Source: Stenotrophomonas indicatrix (GTDB lineage Bacteria > Pseudomonadota > Gammaproteobacteria > Xanthomonadales > Xanthomonadaceae). From it: a stretch of DNA of 64,000 nucleotides. Positions 36,325 through 45,700 of the stretch are shown here, piece after piece. The notes below the pieces were generated by a model that ran no database searches, had not been told where the DNA came from, and saw nothing but the letters and a program-made list of their open reading frames with translations. The DNA is taken from assembly GCA_041545745.1 (NCBI GenBank), contig CP168152.1, positions 3,532,001 to 3,596,000 on the forward strand, written 5' to 3'. How positions within the stretch are numbered: the stretch's first letter is position 1; each line of letters starts with the position of its first letter. A program made the translations under genes and the position numbers.

Positions 36325-36678
36325 TCAAGCCCGCTCCGCCGGTTCCTTGTCGTCTTCTTCTTCTTCCTCTTCCTCTTCCTCTTCCTCTTCTTCGTATTCC
36401 TCGTCGTCCTCTTCTTCCTCGCCGTCTTCCTCTTCTTCGCCTTCCTCGTCCTCGTCGTACTCTTCCTCTTCGTCGTCTTCGTAATCCTCGACGCCGAAGT
36501 CTTCACCGTCCCAGCGGCCTTCGCCGTCGGCGACGAAGGTCAGGGCCATGGCCGACGGGTTGGTACCGACGCGGACCAGCCAACCACCGAAGACACGTGC
36601 ACGCTCGGTGACCAGGTTGGCCTCGGAGCCTTCATTGCCCAGCTTTTCCCACTCCAGCGAAAACGCAAACTCGGTCAT
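36325..36678 (-). CDS. Hypothetical protein with a polyacidic C-terminal tail
   Basis: A 117-residue protein. The first ~55 residues look folded (EFAFSLEWEKLGNEGSEANL; GGWLVRVGTNPSAMALTFVA). The last ~55 are almost all Glu, Asp, Tyr and Gly, with a run of more than ten Glu before DDKEPAERA. The coding strand shows GAA/GAG low-complexity repeats over about 36355-36480, prone to length change. I know no function; acidic tails often bind basic proteins or metals. It starts 16 bases after the aspS stop. Confidence 0.78.
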   Translation of the reverse strand: MTEFAFSLEWEKLGNEGSEANLVTERARVFGGWLVRVGTNPSAMALTFVADGEGRWDGEDFGVEDYEDDEEEEYDEDEEGEEEEDGEEEEDDEEYEEEEEEEEEEEEEDDKEPAERA

Positions 36679-36694
36679 TGCCTGGATCTCCTGA

Positions 36695-38446
36695 TCAGTT
36701 TTTCTTGGGGCGAACCTGGATGTGCACTTCGGCCAGCTGCTCGTCCACGATCGGCGACGGCGCGTCGGTCATCAGATCCTGTGCACCGGTGGTCTTCGGG
36801 AACGGGATGACGTCGCGGATCGACTCGGTGCCGGCCATCAGCGCGGCGATACGGTCGATGCCGAAGGCGATGCCACCGTGCGGCGGCGCGCCGTAGTTCA
36901 GCGCGTCGAGCAGGAAGCCGAACTTGGCGCGGGCCTCTTCGGCACCGATGCCGAGCAGCTCGAACACCGCGCTCTGCATGTCGGGGCGGTGGATACGGAT
37001 CGAGCCGCCGCCGATTTCATTGCCGTTGAGCACCATGTCGTAGCCGCGCGAAACGGCAGTCTTGGCGTGCGCGCGAAGATCGGCGATGTCGTCCACGGCC
37101 GGTGCGGTGAAGGGGTGATGCAGGGCGACGTAGCGCTGCGCTTCCTCGTCCCATTCGAACATCGGGAAGTCGGTGACCCACAGCGGCGCCCAGCTGTCGG
37201 CGACCAGACCGAAGTCCTTGCCGGCCTTCAGGCGCAGTGCGCCCATGAAGTCGGACACCTTGTTGTAGCCGCCGGCACCGAAGAACACGATGTCGCCGTT
37301 GCCGGCACCGACATGGGCGACCAGGGCGGCGAAGCCCTCTTCGCTGAAGAACTTCTGGATCGGCGAGCCGATTTCGCCGTTCTCGCCCACCTTGATGTAG
37401 GCCAGGCCCTTCGCACCGTACTTGGCGGCGTGCGCGGCGTACTCATCGATCTGCTTGCGCGACAGGCTGGCACCACCCGGAATGCGCAGCGCGGCGACGC
37501 GGCCATCGGCATCGTTGGCAGCAGCAGTGAACACCGGGAATTCGCTGGTCTTGACCAGCTCGGCCACGTCCACCAGTTCCAGCGCGATGCGCAGGTCCGG
37601 CTTGTCCGAACCATAGCGACGCATCGCCTCGGCCCAGGTCATGCGCGGGAAGCTGGCCTCCAGCTCGACGTCGACCACTTCCTTGAAAATGCTGCGGATC
37701 ATGTCTTCGACAAAGTCCTGCACGTCGCGCTCGCGGACGAAGGCGAACTCCATGTCGAGCTGGGTGAATTCCAGCTGGCGGTCGGCACGCAGGGCCTCGT
37801 CGCGGAAGCAGCGGGCGATCTGGTAGTAGCGGTCGAAGCCGGCCACCATCAGGATCTGCTTGAACAGCTGCGGGCTCTGCGGCAGGGCGTAGAACTCGCC
37901 CGGGTGCATGCGTGCCGGCACCAGGAAGTCGCGTGCGCCTTCCGGGGTGGCCTTGGTCAGGATCGGCGTTTCGATGTCCTGGAAGCCCTTCTCGTCCAGG
38001 TGGCGGCGCAGGGCCTGCACCAGCTTGATGCGGGTGCGCTGCATGCGCTGCATTTCCGGACGGCGCAGGTCCAGGTAACGGTACTTCAGCCGGGTTTCTT
38101 CACCCGGGTTCTCGTGCGCGTGGAACGGCAGCGGTGCCGCCTTGTTCAGCACGGTGATGGCGGTGGCGATCACTTCCACCTTGCCGGTGCGCAGCTTGTC
38201 GTTGACCGCGTGGCGGGCGCGGACCACGCCTTCCACCTGCAGCACGTCTTCATAGCCCAGGCTGGCGGCCACGGCAAACACTTCGGCGTTGTCGAGCTCC
38301 ACCGTCACCTGCACGATGCCTTCATGATCGCGGAGATCGATGAAGCAGACGCCGCCCTGGTTACGGGCCACGTCGGTCCAGCCGGCGAGGGTGACAGTCT
38401 GGCCAATCAGGGTCTCATCGACCAGGCCGCAGAAGTGGGTACGCAT
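36695..38446 (-). CDS. aspS: Aspartyl-tRNA synthetase
   Basis: A 583-residue class II synthetase of the bacterial type. An N-terminal OB anticodon-binding domain ([20 protein letters not shown]), motif 2 ([20 protein letters not shown], with FTQLDMEF), the inserted GAD domain (about 290-400) and motif 3 ([13 protein letters not shown]) are present. It attaches Asp to tRNA-Asp (tRNA-Asn charging specificity cannot be judged). Followed on the same strand by the acidic protein. Confidence 0.97.
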   Translation of the reverse strand: MRTHFCGLVDETLIGQTVTLAGWTDVARNQGGVCFIDLRDHEGIVQVTVELDNAEVFAVAASLGYEDVLQVEGVVRARHAVNDKLRTGKVEVIATAITVLNKAAPLPFHAHENPGEETRLKYRYLDLRRPEMQRMQRTRIKLVQALRRHLDEKGFQDIETPILTKATPEGARDFLVPARMHPGEFYALPQSPQLFKQILMVAGFDRYYQIARCFRDEALRADRQLEFTQLDMEFAFVRERDVQDFVEDMIRSIFKEVVDVELEASFPRMTWAEAMRRYGSDKPDLRIALELVDVAELVKTSEFPVFTAAANDADGRVAALRIPGGASLSRKQIDEYAAHAAKYGAKGLAYIKVGENGEIGSPIQKFFSEEGFAALVAHVGAGNGDIVFFGAGGYNKVSDFMGALRLKAGKDFGLVADSWAPLWVTDFPMFEWDEEAQRYVALHHPFTAPAVDDIADLRAHAKTAVSRGYDMVLNGNEIGGGSIRIHRPDMQSAVFELLGIGAEEARAKFGFLLDALNYGAPPHGGIAFGIDRIAALMAGTESIRDVIPFPKTTGAQDLMTDAPSPIVDEQLAEVHIQVRPKKN

Positions 38447-38606
38447 GGGGGGAAAGCTCCGCTGGAGAACGCCGACGCCTGATGGGGGCCGGAAAGCCTC
38501 TTATTCTGCGGCCGAGGCCCCGGCCGGGGCAAATGCGGACGGTCACACGGGCTTGATCGCCCCGGTCCTTATAGTCGCGCACCTACTCCCGTATGGGGAT
38601 GTCGCC

Positions 38607-39341
38607 ATGAAACCGCAGTCCTTGGCCAGCCTGGCCGTGATCCTCGGTACCTTTACCGCGCTCGCCCTGCCCTCCGCCCCTGCCGCCGCGCAGAACGGGG
38701 TGGTCCGCTGCGAAAGCCAGAACAACCGCGAACGTGTCTGCAACACCGGCTGGCGCGACGCGCAGCTGGTCCGCCAGCTGTCCGGCTCGGCCTGCGTGGA
38801 GGGCCGTACCTGGGGCACCCGCAATGGCAGCATCTGGGTCAACAACGGCTGCCGCGCCGAATTCACCCAGGGCCGCGGCGGCTGGGGTGGCGGCAACGGT
38901 GGCGGTTGGGGCGGCGGTAACGGCGGCACCGTACGCTGCGAAAGCCAGGACAACCGCGAACGCAGCTGCCCGGTCGGCTGGCGCAACGCGCGCGTGGTCC
39001 GGCAGATATCCGGTACCCAATGCGTGGAAGGCCAGAACTGGGGCGTGCGCAACGGCGCGATCTGGGTCAACCGCGGCTGCCGTGCCGAGTTCGCCGAAGC
39101 TCGTGGTGGCTGGGGCGGCGGCAATGGCGGCGGCTGGGGTGGCGGCAACAGCAACTACACCGTGACCTGCAGCAGCAACAACAACCGTCAGCAGAGCTGC
39201 AACTGGGACGAACGCCAGGGCCGGCCGGTGCTGCAGCAGCAGCTGTCCGGCAGTGCCTGCCAGGAAGGCCGGACCTGGGGCTACTCGCGCGGTAACGTGT
39301 GGGTCAGCAACGGCTGCCGGGCACGCTTCGGCACGCGTTGA
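38607..39341 (+). CDS. Secreted protein with three DUF3011 repeats
   Basis: A 244-residue protein with a signal peptide (cut after APAAAQ) and three similar ~55-residue repeats. Each has a Cys near the start (VRCESQNNRERVC; VRCESQDNRERSC; VTCSSNNNRQQSC), a QLSG/QISG-x-x-C motif, and a W-V-N/S-x-G-C-R-A end. The first two are joined to the next by Gly/Trp linkers (GGWGGGNGGGWGGGN). Four conserved Cys per repeat suggest disulphides in the periplasm or outside. Function of DUF3011 is unknown. The start at 38607 begins the signal peptide. Confidence 0.88.
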   Translation: MKPQSLASLAVILGTFTALALPSAPAAAQNGVVRCESQNNRERVCNTGWRDAQLVRQLSGSACVEGRTWGTRNGSIWVNNGCRAEFTQGRGGWGGGNGGGWGGGNGGTVRCESQDNRERSCPVGWRNARVVRQISGTQCVEGQNWGVRNGAIWVNRGCRAEFAEARGGWGGGNGGGWGGGNSNYTVTCSSNNNRQQSCNWDERQGRPVLQQQLSGSACQEGRTWGYSRGNVWVSNGCRARFGTR

Positions 39342-39401
39342 AGGCAGGGCCGGATCCCTGGCCGACGGCCAGCGCTCTGCTCCTTGGGTGCGTGCAATGC
39401 T

Positions 39402-39436
39402 GGGGTCGGAGCCCTCCGCAGGAGGGATCCGACCCC
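39402..39436. terminator. GGGGTC-family hairpin between convergent genes
   Basis: 35-bp hairpin (GGGGTCGGAGCCCTC / GAGGGATCCGACCCC) 60 bases after the DUF3011 gene and 5 bases from the stop of the converging lipoprotein gene, placed to end both transcripts. Confidence 0.6.
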
Positions 39437-39440
39437 GGAA

Positions 39441-40082
39441 TCAGGGGGCCGGCGAAGCCTCATCGCCCCAAGGCGCCGGCGGCAGTGCGACCGGCTTGCT
39501 GAGGTCGAACTGGACCCGAAATCGACGACCCTCCGGCCGGGTCAGCTCGTAGACGAAGCGCTGGTCCGGCTCGATCTCCATCGCCCACGTGTTGTGGGTC
39601 GAAGCCAGCATATCGGCGCGACGGAACATCGCCACCGACTCGCCATCGGCAGGGAACTGCTGGCGTTCGGCGGTACCTGGCGGCGTGCTGTCGCCCCCGT
39701 AGAGGGTGATCGCATCGGGGCTGCCATCGGCGTGGCGATGGTCGTGTTTGAGCCGCAGGCCGCTTTCGGTGCGGGTCAACACCCAGGTGCGCGAATGGTC
39801 ATCACCCACGTGGAACGGGATGCGCAGCTCATGCCCCGGGTCGGCACAACCACGCACATGCATCACCAGCTTCTGCCCGGCGAACGGGTCTTCACCAGTG
39901 GGTGCCGGTGTGTCCTCCACCACCTTGCCCTCGTAGGCCTGGCCGCAATGGGCAGCGATGGCGGCCATGAAAGCGTCGGCCGGCGCGGTCGCCAGATCGT
40001 GGTTGACCGTATGCGATGGCTGCGAGCAGGCGGCGAGGCCGAGCAGGGCGATGGCGGAAGCAACAGCGGCGATCAGTTTCAT
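39441..40082 (-). CDS. Hypothetical lipoprotein
   Basis: A 213-residue predicted lipoprotein (MKLIAAVASAIALLGLAAC, Cys near residue 19). The body has CGQAYEGKVVEDT, MHVRGCADPGHELRIPFHVG and DHRHADGSPDAITLYGGD, with two more Cys likely paired. It resembles secreted hypothetical proteins of xanthomonads, but I cannot assign a family or role. Confidence 0.78.
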   Translation of the reverse strand: MKLIAAVASAIALLGLAACSQPSHTVNHDLATAPADAFMAAIAAHCGQAYEGKVVEDTPAPTGEDPFAGQKLVMHVRGCADPGHELRIPFHVGDDHSRTWVLTRTESGLRLKHDHRHADGSPDAITLYGGDSTPPGTAERQQFPADGESVAMFRRADMLASTHNTWAMEIEPDQRFVYELTRPEGRRFRVQFDLSKPVALPPAPWGDEASPAP

Positions 40083-40138
40083 GCCCCAACCCTAACGGCC
40101 ATGGCCGATGCGCGCAAACCGCATTCGCTGGATCTGCC

Positions 40139-41353
40139 TCAGCGCTCGACTGCAGGGGCGGCGGCAACCACTTCCGTCGCCGCCACCGGCGCATCTTCGC
40201 CCTGCCCTGCCGGCTCCTGCTCGACCGGATCGACATCGAACGGCGTGCGGAACACCAGCGAGGGCAGCAGCGTGGTCAATGCGGCGTACAGCAGCAACGC
40301 GCCGAACAGCACCGCCGGAATCTGGAAGCGATCACGCATGATCGCGGCCAGCACCAGGGTGAAGATCAACGTCGGTGCCAGCGCCAGCGACACACGCAGG
40401 CTGCTGCGGAAGCTCTCGCCGAACATCACGCGGCGCTGCAGCCAGACCACCGCGATGCGCAGCGGCAGCACCACCAGGGTGATGACGATGCCCAGCCCCA
40501 GTGCTTCCCAGCTCAGCGCTTCGCTGGGCACCTTGGTGCCGGCGTTGAAGAAGTAGAACGGCACGAAGAACGAGGCGAACAGACGCAGCGCATGCAGGTT
40601 TTCGTGCGAGGCCAGCAGCGGCATGCGCTGGTGCAGCAGGCGCGCGACCAGGCCGGCAATGAAGGCACCAACCAAGTAGTACACGCCCAGCAGATAGGTG
40701 ATGTAGGCGGCCACCATGCCGACCATCACCAGCAGCGAGAACTCCGAACCCGGCGCATGCGGCGCAACCCAGCGACCGAGCGCTATGAACAGCAACGGCA
40801 GGCCGATCATCATCGCCAGCAGCGCCGTGCTGGACAGCGCCATGTGCGCCGGATCGCCGGCCTGCAGCACGATGAACAACGCCGCCAGGGCCAGCAGTTC
40901 ACCGGCGATGGCCTTGCTGGTGACCCAGAACCGTTCGTCCTCGCTCAGCCCCAGCCGCGACAGCGAATCCATGATGAAACCGGTGGATGGGGTCAGCAGC
41001 GCCAGCGCCAGCAGCCCCGCTGCCTGCCATGGCAGACCGGCATAACGCCAGGCCAGCCAGCCGACGCCGAACAGGGTCGCACTGCGGATCAGCAGATGCG
41101 CCAGCAGCGGCCACATGCCGCGCCGCAGGGCCTGCAGGTCAACCTCCAGGCCAGCGAACAGGAACAGTGAGGAGATACCCAGCGTGGCCAGCAGTGCGAT
41201 GACCGCGTCGTGCGCCTGGTCACCCAGCCAGAGCATGCCGATGATGCCGAACAGCAGGCAGGTCAGCGGCGCGGGCAGGCTGAAGCGCTGCAGTGCGCGC
41301 GGGATCACCAGCAGCGCGAAGATCAGCAGCAGGTAGACCAGTTCATGACTCAT
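40139..41353 (-). CDS. Cation:proton antiporter (CPA2-type)
   Basis: A 404-residue inner-membrane exchanger with about 12 membrane segments. Markers of the Na+(K+)/H+ exchanger superfamily are LFLFAGLEVDL, LLTPSTGFIMDSL and YLVGAFIAGLVARLL. It lacks a cytoplasmic TrkA domain, so it is not a full Kef protein. The last ~40 residues are a low-complexity Ala/Val/Glu tail. The ATG at 41353 starts the first helix; upstream codons are open but not coding-like. Confidence 0.87.
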   Translation of the reverse strand: MSHELVYLLLIFALLVIPRALQRFSLPAPLTCLLFGIIGMLWLGDQAHDAVIALLATLGISSLFLFAGLEVDLQALRRGMWPLLAHLLIRSATLFGVGWLAWRYAGLPWQAAGLLALALLTPSTGFIMDSLSRLGLSEDERFWVTSKAIAGELLALAALFIVLQAGDPAHMALSSTALLAMMIGLPLLFIALGRWVAPHAPGSEFSLLVMVGMVAAYITYLLGVYYLVGAFIAGLVARLLHQRMPLLASHENLHALRLFASFFVPFYFFNAGTKVPSEALSWEALGLGIVITLVVLPLRIAVVWLQRRVMFGESFRSSLRVSLALAPTLIFTLVLAAIMRDRFQIPAVLFGALLLYAALTTLLPSLVFRTPFDVDPVEQEPAGQGEDAPVAATEVVAAAPAVER

Positions 41354-41457
41354 GGGGGACTTCCGTGTGGATCGAACGCGCGCAGGATGCGGGTTCGATC
41401 CGGATCCGGCAAGCCGGACACGGCTGAAAATGTCCTCCCCTTTCGGCAGAGCGCCCT

Positions 41458-42369
41458 TCAGCGGATCAGCCCATCGGCGATGCGACCGACCCGCGCAAGC
41501 ACCGCCGCGCGCTGTTCGAAGCTGATCGCGCCCGCCTGCAGATAGGCGGTCAGGATCCATGGCGAGCCACCCTGCACTGGCCACAACACGGCGATGTCGT
41601 TGCGGGCGTCTTCACCATTGCTGCCGGTCTTGTCGCCCACCCGCCAGCGTTTGCCCAGGCCTGCACGAAGGCAGGCATCGCCGGTTTCGTTGTCGATGAG
41701 CCAGTCGGCCAGCTGCTGGCGCGAGGCCGGCTTGAGTGCATCGCCCAGCACCAGCCGCTGCAGCGTCGCAGCGATGGCCGCCGGGGTGGTGGTGTCGCGC
41801 GGGTCGTCGATGGCGAAGCTGTTCAGCTCCGGCTCCAGGCGATCACTGCGGGTGATCGTATCGCCGCTGTCGCGCAGGAACGCGGTCACCGCCGGCGGCC
41901 CACCGATCGCGGCGAACAACAGATTGGCGGCGGTGTTGTCGCTGGTGATCAGCGTGGCCCGGCATAGGTCGCGCACGGTCAGGTCCTTGCCGACGTGGCG
42001 GCGGGTGACTGGCGCGTGCTCGAGGATGTCCTGGGCCCGCACCGGCAGGCGCTGGTCCAGCAGTGCCGGATCGCGCTCGGCCTGTTTGAGCACCGTGGCG
42101 GTCAGCACGCTCTTGAAGGTGCTGCAGAGTGGGAAGCGCTCGTCCTGGCGATGACCGAGGCGACGACCACTGCCCGTGTCGAGCAGGGTCACGCCGAGTC
42201 GACCGCTGCACGCCTTTTCCAGCGCGGCGAAATCGCTGGCGGCGGCGATGGCGGCAGGGGTTGGCGCAGCGGCCATTGTTGTTGTGGCGACGCGGGCGAG
42301 CAGCGGTGCCGCGAGCGCGGAAGCGGCGGCAGCTCCACTGAACTGCAGGAATCGGCGACGAGCGAGCAT
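41458..42369 (-). CDS. blaL2: Class A beta-lactamase, L2 type
   Basis: A 303-residue serine beta-lactamase. The N-terminus has a twin-arginine-type signal (MLARRRFLQFSGAAAASALA). Catalytic motifs are STFK (Ser70), SDN (130 loop), EPELN (Glu166) and KTG (234). The sequence and its divergent ampR neighbour identify it as the inducible chromosomal L2 cephalosporinase of S. maltophilia. The ATG at 42369 has AGGAG upstream. AmpR with a muropeptide ligand is expected to activate it. Confidence 0.96.
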   Translation of the reverse strand: MLARRRFLQFSGAAAASALAAPLLARVATTTMAAAPTPAAIAAASDFAALEKACSGRLGVTLLDTGSGRRLGHRQDERFPLCSTFKSVLTATVLKQAERDPALLDQRLPVRAQDILEHAPVTRRHVGKDLTVRDLCRATLITSDNTAANLLFAAIGGPPAVTAFLRDSGDTITRSDRLEPELNSFAIDDPRDTTTPAAIAATLQRLVLGDALKPASRQQLADWLIDNETGDACLRAGLGKRWRVGDKTGSNGEDARNDIAVLWPVQGGSPWILTAYLQAGAISFEQRAAVLARVGRIADGLIR

Positions 42370-42545
42370 TCGGGGTTCTCCTGGGCGTGACCCGATTATT
42401 GGAGCCCATCGGCGACCACTACCAGCACGAATTTTCAGCACAAGTCATTAGATGAATTCATGCCTGTCGCAAATGGTCTGCCGCCATTCCAAAGCAACCC
42501 GCCAACCGGATACGATCAGCCATCATTCCGGCTCACGGCTCACGC
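42370..42545. promoter_or_regulatory. ampR-blaL2 divergent control region
   Basis: 176 bases between divergent starts. In this family AmpR binds here, repressing itself and activating the beta-lactamase gene when cell-wall fragments accumulate. An AT-rich segment (42430-42465) is the likely operator/promoter area. I could not fix an exact LysR site by eye. Confidence 0.7.
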
Positions 42546-43409
42546 ATGCTCCACCCCACCCTGCCGCTGAATGCGCTGCGCGCCTTCGAGGCCGCCGCCC
42601 GGCACCAGAACTTCACCCGGGCGGCTTTGGAACTGTGTGTCAGCCAGGCCGCGCTGAGTCACCAGATACGCGGGCTGGAGGACCGGCTGGGCGTCCGCCT
42701 GTTCCATCGCCTGCCGCGCGGCGTGGCGTTGACCGAGGAAGGAGCAGCCCTGTACCCGGTGCTGAATGAATCCTTCGAACGCATTTCAGCCAGCATCGCC
42801 CGCTACACCGGCGGCCCGGCACGGGAAGTGCTGACGATCGGCGTGGTCGGCACCTTCGCCACCGGCTGGCTGCTGCCACGGCTGGCCGCGTTCGACACCG
42901 CGCACCCGGATATCGAGTTGCGGCTGCAGACCCACAACAACCGCATCGACCTGGCCGGTGAAGGCCTGGACCTGGCGATCCGTTTCGGTGATGGCGACTG
43001 GCAGGGGCAGACCTGCACGGCGATCCTGGACGCGCCGTTCGCGCCGTTGTGTGCACCGGCATTGGCGCGGCGGCTGAAGCATCCGCGCGACCTGGCGACC
43101 TTGCCGCTGCTGCGTTCGTACCGCAGCGACGAATGGCCACGGTGGCTGCAGATAGCGGGAGTCAACGGCGTGGAAGCACGCGGACCGGTGTTCGATTCGT
43201 CGTTGACGCTGGCCGTGGCTGCCGCCGGTGGCGCAGGCGTGGCCTTGCTGCCGCTGCGTATGTTCGAGGCGGACCTGGCCGAGGGCCGGCTGCTGCAACC
43301 TTTTGCCACCACCCTGGAACTGGGCCGCTACTGGTTGACCCGGCTGCGCTCACGTGCCGAACGGGAACCGGCCAAGCGCTTCCGCGAATGGCTGCAGGCG
43401 CAGGGATGA
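42546..43409 (+). CDS. ampR: LysR-family beta-lactamase regulator AmpR
   Basis: A 287-residue LysR-type regulator. The N-terminal helix-turn-helix reads LPLNALRAFEAAARHQNFTR and ELCVSQAALSHQIRGLEDRL; the C-terminal effector domain follows (LTIGVVGTFATGWLLPRL). It is divergent from blaL2, the classic ampR-bla layout. Known AmpR ligands are UDP-MurNAc-pentapeptide (repressing) and anhydro-muropeptides (activating). Confidence 0.95.
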   Translation: MLHPTLPLNALRAFEAAARHQNFTRAALELCVSQAALSHQIRGLEDRLGVRLFHRLPRGVALTEEGAALYPVLNESFERISASIARYTGGPAREVLTIGVVGTFATGWLLPRLAAFDTAHPDIELRLQTHNNRIDLAGEGLDLAIRFGDGDWQGQTCTAILDAPFAPLCAPALARRLKHPRDLATLPLLRSYRSDEWPRWLQIAGVNGVEARGPVFDSSLTLAVAAAGGAGVALLPLRMFEADLAEGRLLQPFATTLELGRYWLTRLRSRAEREPAKRFREWLQAQG

Positions 43410-43425
43410 AACACGTGCGCCGCGG

Positions 43426-43492
43426 GTAGCGCCGGGCCATGCCCGGCGAGCGCAGCGGATGGGAAAAGCCGCCGGGCATGGCCCGGCGCTAC
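43426..43492. repeat. Inverted pair of GTAG palindromes (SMAG dimer)
   Basis: Two facing copies of GTAG-CGCCGGGCCATGCCCGGCG (43426-43449 and 43470-43492), separated by 20 bases, between the converging ampR and ABC-F genes. The pair can fold into a longer hairpin, a likely bidirectional terminator. Confidence 0.88.
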
Positions 43493-43500
43493 CGATGGAA

Positions 43501-45366
43501 TCAGGATTCCAGCAGTTCCATCCAGGCCGCTTCGGCCTTTTCCAGCTGCGCGGCGGTGGCTTCGCGGTCGCGGCCGAGCACGGCCATGCGCGTGGCATCG
43601 GCGTAGTTGCTCGAGTCGGCAAGCTGCCGGTCCAGTTCTGCCAGCACGCCCTCCAGCTCGGCGACCTTGGCTTCGGCATTGGCCAGCTTGTGCGGGTTGA
43701 CCGGCTTCTTCTGCACCATCTGCGCGACCGGTGCGGTCTTGACCACCACCGGTTCCTCCACCTGTTCCATGCGCACCTTGGTGCCCTGCGCCTGCGGGCG
43801 CGTACGCAGCCAGGCGGCATACGCGTCGAGGTCACCGTCGAACGGCTCGACCACGCCATCGGCCACACGCCAGAACGTGTCGCAGACCAGGCCGATCAGA
43901 TGGCGGTCATGCGAGACCATCACGATCGCGCCGTCGAAGTCGGCCAGTGCTTCGGCCAGCGCTTCGCGCATTTCCAGATCCAAGTGGTTGGTCGGTTCGT
44001 CGAGCAGCAGCACGTTTGGCTGCTGGTAGGCGATCAACGCCAGCGCCAGGCGCGCGCGCTCACCGCCGGAGAAGCCGTCCACCGGTTCGAAGGCGCGGTC
44101 GCCCGGGAAATTCCACTTGCCGAGGAAATCGCGGAACGACTGGTTCGGTGCATCCGGGGCCAGATCGCGGAAGTGCTCCATCGGCGACTGACCTTCATGC
44201 AGCGACTCCACCGTATGCTGGGCGAAGTAGCCGATGCGCAGGTCCGGGTGCGCGGCGCGCTCCCCGGCGATCGGTGCCAGTTCGCCCACCAGGGTCTTCA
44301 CCAGGGTGGTTTTACCTGCGCCGTTGGGGCCCAGCAGGCCGATGCGCTGGCCCGCTTCCAGGCCAAAGCCCACGTTGTGCAGGATCACCGAGTCGCTGCC
44401 GTAGCCGGCCTCGACGTGGTTCAGGCGGATCAGCGAGAACGGCAGTTTGGCCGGCGGCGCGAACTCGATGCGGAACTCGCGCTCGGCGCGCACCGCCTCG
44501 GTACCGGCAAGCTTGGCCAGACGCTTCATCCGGCTCTGTGCCTGCGCGGCCTTGCTGGCCTGGGCCTTGAAGCGGTCGATGAAGCTCTGCAGATGGGCGC
44601 GCTCGGCCTGTTCCTTTTCGTGTGCGATCTGCTGCTGGCGCAGCTGTTCGGCACGCTGCCGCTCGAAGTCGGTGTAGCCGCCCGGATACAGCTTGGCGCC
44701 GCCACCGTGCAGGTGCAGGGTGTGGGTGGCGACGTTGTCGAGGAACTCGCGGTCATGCGAGATCAGCAGCAGGGTGCCCGGGTACTTCAGCAGCCACTGT
44801 TCCAGCCAGTACACCGCGTCCAGATCCAGGTGGTTGGTCGGTTCGTCCAGCAACAGCAGGTCGCTGGGCATCATCAGCGCGCGGGCCAGGTTCAGGCGCA
44901 CGCGCCAGCCGCCGGAGAACGAGGACACCGCGCGGTGGTGGGTTTCGGCCGGGAAACCCAGGCCATGCAGCAGCTTGCCGGCGCGCGCTTCGGCGTCGTA
45001 GGCGTTCAGCTCGGCCATGCGCGTATGCGCCTCGGCCACCGCTTCCCAGTCCTCGCGGGCGGTGGCTTCGGCCTCGGCGGCCAGCACCGCTGCCACCTCG
45101 ACGTCACCGCCCAGCACGAAGCTCAGCGCCGGGTCCGGCAGCGACGGGGTTTCCTGGGCGACGCTGGCGATGCGGATCTTGCCGGGCAGGTCGACGTCAC
45201 CCTTGTCGGCCTCCAGCTCGCCCTTCACCGCCGCGAACAGGCTGGACTTGCCAGCACCGTTGCGGCCGACCACACCCACCCGGTAACCGGCGTGCAGCGT
45301 CAGGTCGACATTGGACAACAGCAGCCGCTCGCCGCGGCGCAAGGCGAAATTACGAAGCGAAATCAT
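43501..45366 (-). CDS. ABC-F family ATPase (YheS/Uup-like)
   Basis: A 621-residue protein with two ABC ATPase domains and no membrane segments. Walker A: GRNGAGKSSLF and GPNGAGKTTLV; signatures: FSGGWRVRLNLARAL and FSGGERARLALALI; Walker B: LLLLDEPTNHLDLD and VLLLDEPTNHLDLE. Between them is the ABC-F linker helix rich in Gln/Glu/Arg, and at the C-terminus a coiled coil (about 560-621). ABC-F proteins act on ribosomes. The layout is closest to YheS. The ATG at 45366 starts the first domain. Confidence 0.93.
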   Translation of the reverse strand: MISLRNFALRRGERLLLSNVDLTLHAGYRVGVVGRNGAGKSSLFAAVKGELEADKGDVDLPGKIRIASVAQETPSLPDPALSFVLGGDVEVAAVLAAEAEATAREDWEAVAEAHTRMAELNAYDAEARAGKLLHGLGFPAETHHRAVSSFSGGWRVRLNLARALMMPSDLLLLDEPTNHLDLDAVYWLEQWLLKYPGTLLLISHDREFLDNVATHTLHLHGGGAKLYPGGYTDFERQRAEQLRQQQIAHEKEQAERAHLQSFIDRFKAQASKAAQAQSRMKRLAKLAGTEAVRAEREFRIEFAPPAKLPFSLIRLNHVEAGYGSDSVILHNVGFGLEAGQRIGLLGPNGAGKTTLVKTLVGELAPIAGERAAHPDLRIGYFAQHTVESLHEGQSPMEHFRDLAPDAPNQSFRDFLGKWNFPGDRAFEPVDGFSGGERARLALALIAYQQPNVLLLDEPTNHLDLEMREALAEALADFDGAIVMVSHDRHLIGLVCDTFWRVADGVVEPFDGDLDAYAAWLRTRPQAQGTKVRMEQVEEPVVVKTAPVAQMVQKKPVNPHKLANAEAKVAELEGVLAELDRQLADSSNYADATRMAVLGRDREATAAQLEKAEAAWMELLES

Positions 45367-45700
45367 GGGGGGAGGCGTCCATATAACCGAATGGAATGTG
45401 CTGGTAAGCACTGTTCCTGCGACGCAATTCTAACGTTAACGAATACTTGACGCGCCCCCGGGATGCGCGGCGGGCGGCGTTCCTCTCTCCCACGTCCTGT
45501 CCGCGCGCCTCCCGGGCCCCTCCCCCGTCACTGCCTGTCGCAGCTAAATGGTTGCTACTGCAACGTTTTTTCTGATGACCGGCATTTGACAGGCACTGAA
45601 TATCCCGTTAATTCCTGTATTGCGCACCGCAACAACCGTCGTCCGCTCATCCCCGTGATGTCGATTCCGGTGCCATCCCGCCAACCGGAGCCCCCTCCCG
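45367..45700. other. Gap between ABC-F gene and TonB receptor gene
   Basis: 334 bases without a gene, holding divergent promoters. The only site I can place with some confidence is the receptor promoter at 45586-45614. No repeats of the kinds found elsewhere. Confidence 0.55.
45586..45614 (+). promoter_or_regulatory. Sigma-70-type promoter for the TonB-dependent receptor
   Basis: TTGACA (45586-45591), 17-base spacer, TAATTC (45609-45614), about 87 bases before the receptor start. The -35 box is perfect. Confidence 0.55.
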
